Assembly: GCA_029945375.1 (NCBI GenBank) | Contig: CM057067.1 | Coordinates: forward strand, 62,001 to 126,000 | DNA length: 64,000 nt | Reading direction: 5' to 3' | Source of the DNA: Agaricus subrufescens | Lineage: Eukaryota > Basidiomycota > Agaricomycetes > Agaricales > Agaricaceae | Part shown: positions 12,365 through 20,857 of the stretch, in pieces | How positions within the stretch are numbered: position 1 is the first letter of the stretch | How the letters are laid out: every line of letters starts with the position of its first letter | The notes under the pieces: generated by a model | Seen by the model: only the letters and a program-made list of their open reading frames with translations | Told to the model about the DNA's origin: nothing | Database searches by the model: none | Translations under genes and position numbers: made by a program

Positions 12365-14183
12365 GCCGAAGTATCTGCGGTATAATAGGTGGGACGTCGA
12401 GGGAGGCCCAATCCCGGGGGCGGCAGACTGGTCAGAGCAAGCGACGCCGCTGCCTCGACCGCCGAAGTTGAACCATGATCACGTGATCGCTCAAACTCTG
12501 CGTGCGCGGGCAAATTTATTTCAAATCATAACTCCAATCAAGACTCAAGTTTTCCGAAATCTTTTGCGCGCACATCCCAACCAAAACTTCGTTAAATCAG
12601 TATGCGATGGATTCGAGGGCGGATTCTGGCCGTGGGCCGTCGTTGATATGGAAGGATACCCGGAGGTGAACGATCAAGCACAGGCCGCATCGAAATCAGA
12701 GGCCACGGCGGCTTTCCTCAGAGAGCAAAGGGACAAGGAAGTGGAGAAAGGGAGATTCTCGGCTGGATTCGGCGGAGAATTACTCCCAGGCATGTACTGC
12801 ATGCCTATTTTCGCGGTGCCGAAGGCAGAGCCTAATACTTTCCGTCTAGTGACACACCAGAGCTTCGGAGAGCATTCCTTAAATTCTATGACACCCCCCC
12901 ACGAACGTTCTTTTCCGATGGATAATTTGACGAGACTTGGGGACCAGTTAATAAGAATACGACGGGAGTGCCCGACCGGACAGAAAGTTATGCTATGGAA
13001 GAGTGATGTGTCGGAGGCGTATCGGTTGCTGCCAGTTGCGCCAGAGTGGCAGATTCGTCAAATTAACACCATCGAGGGTAAACGACACGTCGATCGTTGC
13101 GTGGCCTTTGGGGGCAGGCGATCCGGGGACTTATTCATTTCTTTTATGAGCCTAGTGTTGTGGATATCGCAGCACGAGCGCGGGGTACCACACCCAAATG
13201 GTTTTGTCGACGACACCTTTAGCGTTCAGGTCGGGACAGAGTTGGTCTTTCACGCTCCTCTCGGGAAATCGATACCGGTCGACCAAGCACGGATGCTTCA
13301 ACTGTGGGACGACATCGGCATACCTTATAAACCCCACAAGCAGCAACACGGAAGCGTGCTGACCATCCTGGGCATCGAGGTCGACGCAGAAGCATTAACA
13401 TTCACGTTACCGGAGGAGAAAAAGAACGAGCTGGTAGCGGAAATGGACAAGTTCATATTTTCGCCTGGACTACGGTCGAATCGTTTCTCCATGAGAGAAC
13501 TGCAAACGTTAGCGGGCTGGTTTAATTGGGCACTGAACGTTTTCCCGCTGCTACGACCGGGGCTGTGCAATATTTATGCGAGAATGCGGGAGAAAGGCAA
13601 ATCAAAGGCGAGAATGCGGGCAACGAGAGCGATGAGCGATGACCTTAGTTGGGCCAAGGCGCATATTCAAAGGTCTAACGGAATATTTCTATTGATCGAG
13701 TTGGACTGGAAGGTGGACGACCCAGGCGTCATGACGATATACACCGATGCATGTTTATCCGGGATGGGGGTATTCATCCCGGATTTCAATCTGGGGTTGT
13801 GGCATACGATGGAGACCAAGCTAGAGAGCGAGTGGATATATTATAGGGAGTTGTGGGCCGTGGTGTCGGCATTACATTACTGCGTGAAGGTACTGGACCT
13901 ATGGCAAGATCGCATCGTTATTTTCACGGACAATTCCAATTGCGTCGACGCTTTCAACACCCTAGCTGTGGATCCACTATACAACCCCATGCTCCGCTTC
14001 GCAGTGGATCTGCTGCTGGGATCGTATTGTCAGCTGCGGGTACTGCATATCCCGGGGACAGAAAACAACGTTGCAGATGCACTGTCACGAAAGGATTTGG
14101 GGAGAGCGGCGACTTTAGAACCTGGACTCAACATTCAATATTTTGAACCCCCTCGGGATGCGTTGGGGGCGATCAAAAAATGA
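11070..14183 (+). CDS. pol: Ngaro reverse transcriptase / RNase H
   Basis: The open frame is 1,037 codons, but only the part from about 12,350 (residue ~430) looks like polymerase. The stretch overlapping gag is Arg/Ser/Pro rich and may be untranslated in this frame. RT landmarks: SDVSEAYRLLPV around residue 646 (first catalytic Asp), RCVAFGGRRSGDLF, and FVDD at 712-715 replacing the common YxDD. RNase H landmarks: YTDACLSGMG near 891, a glutamate in YRELWAVVSAL, FTDNSNCVDAF, and a final NNVADALSR. No integrase or aspartic protease is seen, as expected for this class. How the frame is reached (shift, re-initiation or its own ATG) is unknown. Its stop overlaps the start of the recombinase gene. 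Confidence 0.88.
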   Translation: MSPNRARLRTPSLDSHHGSEEDVNDPPLPIHRLLAGLDCLAVPGVRGDLEPWALIRPTRQSRRSKSIGAFIYIPPSSRRWRNISPGPGVTSEVEGREEPALQPWKISPTLSEMPYPWNSRRPLIERIEGEKRNGTEGEAERGDGEGSRGRKRKLVDRIGERMEREESLAGSDEGEEYYARTDARGSKPRKKTRGRSPLRVDGKPVTSYNIYGTTYLPPFNGLSSLRGAQNTSQNLSGIISLEDELSISGRYSPRASYRDLCLRMLALSEESRSDSPERKEEEESRGRATGTMRGGRRPERPRSFSPTARRNSPITGTTSWRNSPDAALHTNRRSSHSMKRSAKPLEEEKVGPCSTRTSSRSLVKSCSTQAEQNSEGKGSRAQGKGSYATSSTRSQDATERIVFTNISAGDAKKPTTGNRRARKPSPMARGNRPKYLRYNRWDVEGGPIPGAADWSEQATPLPRPPKLNHDHVIAQTLRARANLFQIITPIKTQVFRNLLRAHPNQNFVKSVCDGFEGGFWPWAVVDMEGYPEVNDQAQAASKSEATAAFLREQRDKEVEKGRFSAGFGGELLPGMYCMPIFAVPKAEPNTFRLVTHQSFGEHSLNSMTPPHERSFPMDNLTRLGDQLIRIRRECPTGQKVMLWKSDVSEAYRLLPVAPEWQIRQINTIEGKRHVDRCVAFGGRRSGDLFISFMSLVLWISQHERGVPHPNGFVDDTFSVQVGTELVFHAPLGKSIPVDQARMLQLWDDIGIPYKPHKQQHGSVLTILGIEVDAEALTFTLPEEKKNELVAEMDKFIFSPGLRSNRFSMRELQTLAGWFNWALNVFPLLRPGLCNIYARMREKGKSKARMRATRAMSDDLSWAKAHIQRSNGIFLLIELDWKVDDPGVMTIYTDACLSGMGVFIPDFNLGLWHTMETKLESEWIYYRELWAVVSALHYCVKVLDLWQDRIVIFTDNSNCVDAFNTLAVDPLYNPMLRFAVDLLLGSYCQLRVLHIPGTENNVADALSRKDLGRAATLEPGLNIQYFEPPRDALGAIKK

Positions 14184-15166
14184 GCACATTGTCGCGGCGG
14201 GGTTTGGCAAAAGTGCCCTTGTCAATACCTCAATTAGACGCCCTGGTGGCTGAGTTATGGGAGCACACTATCGATAAATCAACTGGGCAATCTTACGATT
14301 CTCATCTTTCAAGTTATATCAGCTTTTGCAATATTCACAATTTCCCTATCGCGCCTACACTCCTGCAAGTTGCACGATATATTGGTTTTTCAAGCAGACT
14401 TCTATCACCGAACTCGCTCGATTCGTATCTGTCAGGGATATCGTTCCGGCTACGACCTCATTTCCCTGAGATTGTGGGTATACGGAATAATCCTTACATA
14501 CATGGCCTGATTAAGGCGGCGAAGAGGCTGCATGGCAAACCTATTCGACGACGACATCCAATATCATTTAAACAACTCAATGACATCGCGAGACACTACC
14601 AGAACCACAATTCTTTCGACAATCTGCTTTTCCTTGCCTTACTCGTGTCGGGTTTCTTCGGGTTATTACGCCTCGGAGAGCTGACGGATTCCAACGACAA
14701 CAGACTCGTCAATCGTAGAAAGACAATACGGAGAGATTCCTTACATATCACCGCATCCGACGCTCGCTTCATACTACCGGCCAGCAAAACCGATAAGTTC
14801 TTCGCCGGCAACGAAATCTTGTTGCGGGAGAACAATTGCGCAAGTAGCCCATTACGGGCCATCAGTGCGTACATCAAGGAGAGGGACACCCGTTTCCCAT
14901 CGACACCGTGGCTATGGCTCACAAGCGACGGTTCGCCTCCAACGCGCAGATGGTTCTTGGACCGTTTCCATCTACACCTCGACTCCCGATTCGGGGGTCA
15001 CTCGTTGAGGTCCGGGGGCGCCACCCTGCTGGCAGAACATGGCGTCCCATTCGAAATCATCCGCTCCCTAGGAAGATGGTCGTCTGAGGCCTTTAATATC
15101 TACATTCGCACCCACCCCGCTATGCTGCGTGCTAGAGGCGGCTTCCCAGATACAGAGGACGGTTAG
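14180..15166 (+). CDS. Ngaro tyrosine recombinase
   Basis: 328 aa, the integrating enzyme of the element, inferred to insert a circular DNA intermediate by site-specific recombination. Landmarks of the tyrosine recombinase/phage-integrase fold: an N-terminal SAM-like helical part, then box I with the catalytic Arg in FFGLLRLGELTD (~164), HSLRSGGATLLA giving His and Arg (~274-277), LGRWSS (~300), and the nucleophile in FNIYIR (Tyr ~308). All catalytic positions are present. The start codon overlaps the polymerase stop in an ATGA arrangement (14180-14183). Confidence 0.92.
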   Translation: MSTLSRRGLAKVPLSIPQLDALVAELWEHTIDKSTGQSYDSHLSSYISFCNIHNFPIAPTLLQVARYIGFSSRLLSPNSLDSYLSGISFRLRPHFPEIVGIRNNPYIHGLIKAAKRLHGKPIRRRHPISFKQLNDIARHYQNHNSFDNLLFLALLVSGFFGLLRLGELTDSNDNRLVNRRKTIRRDSLHITASDARFILPASKTDKFFAGNEILLRENNCASSPLRAISAYIKERDTRFPSTPWLWLTSDGSPPTRRWFLDRFHLHLDSRFGGHSLRSGGATLLAEHGVPFEIIRSLGRWSSEAFNIYIRTHPAMLRARGGFPDTEDG

Positions 15167-15172
15167 GAGGGT

Positions 15173-15453
15173 AGCCCAAAACGACCTGGGGATCCCTCAG
15201 ATCGTTTCTTTCTTTCTTTCTTTCTTTGTTTTATATATCTATCTTGATCTATTTCCGTTCACATACAAATTGCCGCATACCGCGAGAACGACATCGCGGA
15301 TGCCTTATGTATGATTATAAAATAGTATGATATTGTCTATGTTGTACCGACAGAATATCAAACAAATTAACAGGCATGGATATCGTGCCTGTTTACCCGT
15401 ACCCATATCTGGAAGGAAAGGAGGGGTCCGAAAAAATCCTCATCATTGGTTGG
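15173..15453 (+). repeat. Ngaro split direct repeat B1
   Basis: 281 bp repeated at 15722-16002 with a single visible difference (GAACGACATC here, GAACAACATC there). It contains a (TTTC)n tract and begins just after the recombinase stop. It overlaps A2 by the four bases TTGG. Confidence 0.9.
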
Positions 15454-15691
15454 GCTTAAAGCATGTTTTCGCGAATCCAATGATAGGATTCGGATCCCGG
15501 GATTTCATTACCAGAATGAGGAATACATATAACCGATTACAATTTGATTTTCATAACAATGGATCCAACAATGGATGCATGAATACAGATCACATCCGAG
15601 ACACCGTAGAGTAGAGGATATTTCATGCGAAGGTCAGTCATACCACGAAAACAATTTTCTCTCCTTTCTGCGAAAGGGCATTCTTCAACGA
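15450..15691 (+). repeat. Ngaro split direct repeat A2
   Basis: Second copy of the 242-bp A repeat, embedded between B1 and B2. Confidence 0.9.
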
Positions 15692-15721
15692 CCCACCGCT
15701 GATGGCCCACCCTGATTACGA

Positions 15722-16002
15722 AGCCCAAAACGACCTGGGGATCCCTCAGATCGTTTCTTTCTTTCTTTCTTTCTTTGTTTTATATATCTATCTTGATCTA
15801 TTTCCGTTCACATACAAATTGCCGCATACCGCGAGAACAACATCGCGGATGCCTTATGTATGATTATAAAATAGTATGATATTGTCTATGTTGTACCGAC
15901 AGAATATCAAACAAATTAACAGGCATGGATATCGTGCCTGTTTACCCGTACCCATATCTGGAAGGAAAGGAGGGGTCCGAAAAAATCCTCATCATTGGTT
16001 GG
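15722..16002 (+). repeat. Ngaro split direct repeat B2 (right end of element)
   Basis: Second copy of the 281-bp B repeat. It ends in CATCATTGGTTGG, after which unique sequence resumes. Confidence 0.9.
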
Positions 16003-16129
16003 CATTGTGAGACCGGATCGTAATCGTCGCATTCAATAGAAAAAGGAGTATCCCGTCACTTGGTTGTCATGGTTGCCATCAAATCAAAAAGTGGAAGTGA
16101 GATCAAGAAAGAAATCTTCATCATTTTGA

Positions 16130-16532
16130 CACCTGTGCCTGCCGAAATCACCCCCTAGCTATAATTGTCAAAGGGGGTCGTATGACACATACAGTTAGTG
16201 GGGCTTGATTTGAAAACCTCATATAGTGAAAATATAGTAGCCCAATTGTATATTTGGGGGCTCTAACACACACACACTCTGCTCCCCGGCATGCGCCTGC
16301 CGCTTGATGGCTGATCAGTGCATGACATGTGCTGATCATCATTGATCGCCGCCAATCAGAGCTGATCGTTGCTGCCAACACTCCTAAGCGTGTGAATGGC
16401 GATAGGCGGGAGCATCCTGTCACTGTTTCCCGCCCTTCTCACGCTTTTTTTGATTGATCCTCCCCCCCAGATTCCTTTCCCACGCACACCTCCACAACAC
16501 TCGCCAGTGGTTTCCCACTTCCCTTGCAGGCA
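16130..16532 (+). repeat. Left terminal inverted repeat (403 bp)
   Basis: Reverse complement of 17790-18192. It contains a (CA)n tract and a cluster of TGATC-type words around 16308-16372 that could be subterminal transposase-binding sites. Confidence 0.92.
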
Positions 16533-17789
16533 GATATCTCCCCATCATCTAGGAGACTATTCATATTGCTCATATAATTGTATATGCACCATAATTCACC
16601 AGAAGCATCGGTATGTATTATACAATCTAGTATATGTACTCTAAAGAGTACCTTAAGAAAGATACAGAGTACCGGGTGCATTTCTAAGCCTTAACATGAC
16701 ATTATATGGGCGCTATATGCCTTATATAATCTCAGAGACATTCATGAAGTGATTTTCCACGAAACCATTATAGAGATATTCTATATACTCTACAAGTAAT
16801 CGCATTTTTGATCAACAAATGCAGATTACGTTCTCTTCTTGTGCGGCGCGTATGGCGCGTAGCAGTCCACTATGTGCGCAATGTTAAAGGCTATCTAACT
16901 CAAAAAACAGCTTGTAAAACGGTGAAGAATTAAGAGAGATATGTTTGTTTCTTTGTGTAATTGCATGCTGATGGGTAGATGCAATCAAGTGAACCCGAAT
17001 TATGACTACCTTATACTTCATAAATCCATTGAGCATTGATATACGTCAGTAGCTATTTAAGAGGGCTTTTAAATGCCGCCAAAATCTCGCAGATTGATAG
17101 GAAGCTCGAGGACCTAGCATGAGAGGACAGCGGATGTAACAACATTGCTGTACATTTCGGTATGTTTATTCAACACAGACTCCCACATCTACAGTATTCT
17201 CACGTTATCTTTTTAAGTTTACTAACAACCTGTGAGATTATTACGGTTCTGAAAAGCCCTTTTGAATGACCGTAGATGTATATAGATATGACATCGATAT
17301 TTGAAGCACAAGATGGTTGTATCTCAAGTTCATTTGAGGGCATTCATTCATCAGCATATAATTTCACAAAGAAAGACACATATCTCATTCAATTCTCAAC
17401 CGTTTTGCAAGCTAATTATTGCGTTGGATAGGCCTCACTAATGCGTACAGATGCGCATGCTATGCGCTATATGCGCCCGCTTGGATTCGAATATATATGC
17501 TAGTTACTGTTTGAAAAAGCGATTATTTGCAAAGTATGAGGAATATTCCTGTATCAGTTTCATTCAAAACCATTCATACAATACTGAATAGACTATATGC
17601 AGTATCTAAGATATGTATTGTGATATTATATAGATCAGAAATGTGCTCAGTATCTTGCATTCTCTTCTAATGTCCCTCAGAGGGCATATGCTATACTTTA
17701 CAATAAATACGAATAAAGATGCTACGCATATAGCAGATATACAGTCCTGTAATCAATGTGGGTGGCGCTATAGAACATATAAAGGCATT

Positions 17790-18192
17790 TGCCTGCAAGG
17801 GAAGTGGGAAACCACTGGCGAGTGTTGTGGAGGTGTGCGTGGGAAAGGAATCTGGGGGGGAGGATCAATCAAAAAAAGCGTGAGAAGGGCGGGAAACAGT
17901 GACAGGATGCTCCCGCCTATCGCCATTCACACGCTTAGGAGTGTTGGCAGCAACGATCAGCTCTGATTGGCGGCGATCAATGATGATCAGCACATGTCAT
18001 GCACTGATCAGCCATCAAGCGGCAGGCGCATGCCGGGGAGCAGAGTGTGTGTGTGTTAGAGCCCCCAAATATACAATTGGGCTACTATATTTTCACTATA
18101 TGAGGTTTTCAAATCAAGCCCCACTAACTGTATGTGTCATACGACCCCCTTTGACAATTATAGCTAGGGGGTGATTTCGGCAGGCACAGGTG
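17790..18192 (-). repeat. Right terminal inverted repeat (403 bp)
   Basis: Mirror of the left arm. An identical 91-codon frame occurs in both arms, which I treat as a by-product of the repeat and not as a gene. Confidence 0.92.
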
Positions 18193-18200
18193 CATTTTGA

Positions 18201-18855
18201 TTTTCGCTCGTCTGGTTCTAACCTCATTAGACACCACGAGCCCTAGGCACTGTTTCCGCGGCACCTCCTCTTCTTTCGCATCCCCTAATAAATGACAGGT
18301 AAATGACCCCTTGGTAAGGGAGCTCCTAGAGTCAGGCTATTGGTCAGAGTGGGTCAGGAACGGTCGGGCCAAATGCAACAAATTCAGCCTTTTGTCTCAG
18401 TTGTCTTGTGATAGACTTTTGCTCTGCCGTAATATGCGGGCCGAGCCTCTCAGTTCTTCTCTATATTACTGGAGGACGTTCTCGCGAAAACGCCACTCTT
18501 TTGGAAACTCGCAGAATTAAGTTAGGACGCGTTGTGGAAGAACCTGAGGATGCTTACTCCGATTGTCCATGTCGTCCACTTGGATGATGAGTTCTCGTAG
18601 TCTTATATCGACTCAGGTGAACTTTTGGGCATGATAATTATGAGGTACGGAATACCTATTTAATTTCTTCATTATCGCTGTTCACGGGTCCCGGGTCGGG
18701 CCGACAATTTACGTTGAATGAACTGGTCAAGCTGCCACTCAATCGTCTGCGTTTGACTACCACCGCGTTTTGGTTTTGCTCTCCCTTCACCTTGTGTTTA
18801 CGCGCCATTTCCCCCGCAAGGCTCATATTCATACCCGACTGGGCTGTCTGATATA
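18201..18855. other. Spacer between transposon and F-box-like gene
   Basis: Mostly unrecognised. It contains the exon-1 relic at 18470-18600 and presumably the promoter of the gene starting at 18856. Confidence 0.5.
18470..18600 (+). pseudogene. Relic of exon 1 of an F-box-like/LRR family gene
   Basis: The nucleotides at 18508-18570 align well with the intact gene at 18996-19060 (shared core GTTGTGGAAGAACNTG). The conceptual frame gives DALWKNLRMLTPIVHVV, matching the family pattern LWKNM..L.PIV.V, but it is broken by TAG stops on both sides. It sits about 300 bp upstream of the intact gene in the same orientation, so it is probably the remains of a tandem duplicate. Confidence 0.6.
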
Positions 18856-20390
18856 ATGTCTACCAAGATATTTCGTTGTATGGACATTTGGACCGAGATT
18901 CTCAACCTTTTCGAGGTGTCTTTGGAAAGTGATGAAAAAGAAGTAATAAAGGAGAAGAGGAAGACGCTGCTGACAATTGCGCTTGTGTCGCGAGAATTGA
19001 CAGAGTTGGCATTGGACATGTTGTGGAAGAACATGTCGAGCCTCTTTCCAGTAGCGGTAGTTTCCGGTTCACAACGCCAGTTTCTCCTCTATCCCTCAGA
19101 AGGAACAAGATGTTTGGTAAGTGAAAATCACGAGTTGATTCATCCAGTATGATACAATTTTTCTAGCGCCTGGTTTGCAGCTCGGGGATAATGGAGCCTT
19201 CCAGAATGAAGATGCTCCAATATCTAAAACGCATTCGCAAATTTCATGTTCAAATCAGTGAGCAAGAACTCGAACTCTGGCAAATACTACATGCCATCCT
19301 TCTACCCAATTCTTTTCCTTATCTTTTACCTCGACTGCAGACGCTTCGTCTCGTCCGTCCCGCAACATCGACTCGAATCCCATTCCTAGGTGTTGTATCA
19401 TATATCTTCGCACCATCTATTACATCCATCATCATGGAAGGGGCTTGGAGCGCAGACGCCTGGTTCACAATCCAAAATCTTATGGGGCTACACCACTTGC
19501 CCAACCTTTCCAAGCTATTCTACCTGAATCTCGGGACAAATTCCTTCCCTCCCTGTATGCCACCACTTACAGGATTACGACATCTGATACACCGTTCAAG
19601 CAACCGGTTCATACCGATCCAAGAAATTTATCCCTTGCGACGTCTGAAGAAACTGTCTCTCAACGTGCACGCCAGTCGTGAGGATAAAGATTCTCCTGCG
19701 ACTTTTCCCGAACTAGAAGACCTTAAGCTTGATTTCAAGTTGGGGAGCGATTTTGGTTCTACTTTTCGGTGTGTGAAAACTCCAGCTCTAAAGTCGCTGT
19801 CGTTCACCATTCGTAATGGTTGGAGCGAGAAACTTCCTCTGGAGATGGTTGTATCTGGATGTCCAGACCTTCGGCGCCTGGAGATGAAATGTGATAAACG
19901 GGGCAAACACACTTACCAGGGCACCATGAACGACTTGGGCGTACTCCTCAAAGTCTCTCAAATGAAATCATTCAAACTAATTGATGTTCCTTATGTACTG
20001 ACGGAAGACAACGTTTGTTGGATGGTTGGAGAGTGGTTGAAACTTCGTACCCTTGTCATCCGTGCTCCTCAAACGGAATTCTCCGCGAGTATCCTAGTCT
20101 CGATCGCGCAAGCTCCCTCCCTCCGTCGTTTCGAGATCCCTCTCGATTTCTCCCTCCTTGCTAGCGATCTGTCTATTAAGGAGATGGCTCAGTCCAATAG
20201 TCCAATGCTGGACATCGTATCGCCATCTTCAGTGGGGATACCTCAGAAAGGGTCAGGGAAGTTAATTTTAATTCGCAACCTGTTACATTTGTTCCCGAAT
20301 TTACAAGCTGTGTTGGGCGAGGGAGAGTATATGGATGAGTTGCGAGATTTATTGAAGGGTCTGCGTGGAACGTTCTATCATACTAGGTGA
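18856..20390 (+). CDS. F-box-like / leucine-rich protein (family member 1)
   Basis: 494 aa from two exons, 18856-19116 and 19167-20390 (phase-checked). Exon 1 encodes a degenerate F-box-like helix set (CMDIWTEIL..., then LVSRELTELALDMLWKNM). Exon 2 starts a long series of hydrophobic repeats of LRR type with landmarks shared by all members: YLKRIRKFHVQ, SITSI, MKSFKLIDVP, PSLRRFEIPLDFSLL, and a final RNLLHLFPNLQAV. By analogy it may be a substrate receptor of an SCF ubiquitin ligase, but this is inferred from fold alone. It is the only plus-strand member here and the only one beside the transposons. It belongs to the same subgroup as the genes at 58054 and 61186. Confidence 0.75.
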
Positions 20391-20857
20391 GCATCTTCCT
20401 CTGCTTGTGGTGTTTTCGGGCTCATGTTGGGATTAGTGAGAGTATAGATGGCTCAACGAGCTTGATCATCGAGTAGGTTCTTGTATATTAGTATCGCTGT
20501 TCGCTGGTCCGATTTCGGGGCCTTTGTATATAATGCAATTTATTTGGATTTCCAAAAGCCGAATGTCATACACATAACACTATCCAGGGTGATATACTAC
20601 ATTATAATTATTAAACAAGAGTCGAACTCATCAATTTCCATACCTTCGTTCTATGGAGCTTTACTTGAGTTCATTGCTTCTGGCGAATATCTTCTCTGGT
20701 CTTACTATCAACTACCGGAAAAAGCCCGGTTGTCCAGCACGTATACTGCAATAAGAAAGTCATGTATGGTCATGAAAATACATTGCCGATAGTAAACCAG
20801 AAATAAGTGAGTTGGTTACCGAGGTAGGACCAGAGCCAAAGCATGCTACACGACACA
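20391..20857. other. Convergent intergenic spacer
   Basis: 467 bp between two convergent genes, so it should hold only 3' UTRs. AT-rich, with no gene visible. Confidence 0.5.

Larger units (their letters stand above)
10724..16002 (+). mobile_element. Full-length Ngaro-type tyrosine-recombinase retrotransposon
   Basis: The order A1 (10724-10965), gag, RT/RNase H, tyrosine recombinase, B1 (15173-15453), A2 (15450-15691), B2 (15722-16002) is the split direct repeat structure of the Ngaro/PAT branch of DIRS-like retroelements. A1 and A2 look identical over 242 bp; B1 and B2 differ at one base I could find in 281 bp. All three frames are open and keep their catalytic residues, so the copy is probably recent and may still be active. 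No target-site duplication is expected with recombinase-mediated insertion and I see none. A 30-bp non-repeated segment separates A2 from B2. No methyltransferase domain is seen, which fits Ngaro better than DIRS1. Confidence 0.92.
16130..18192. mobile_element. Non-autonomous DNA transposon with 403-bp inverted repeats (hAT-like)
   Basis: 2,063 bp bounded by long inverted repeats that start CACCTGTGCCTGCCG. It is flanked by a perfect 8-bp direct repeat CATTTTGA (16122-16129 and 18193-18200), a target-site duplication length typical of the hAT superfamily. The 1.26-kb interior (16533-17789) is AT-rich with no frame resembling a transposase, so it must rely on an enzyme encoded elsewhere. The two arms appear identical or nearly so, pointing to recent insertion. 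It landed 127 bp from the end of the Ngaro element. The superfamily call rests on the duplication length and CA...TG ends only; other 8-bp families are possible. Confidence 0.88.

Noticed and set aside
16148..16423. 91-codon frame repeated at 17899-18174
   Set aside because: Identical only because it lies in both inverted arms of the transposon; composition is not protein-like.
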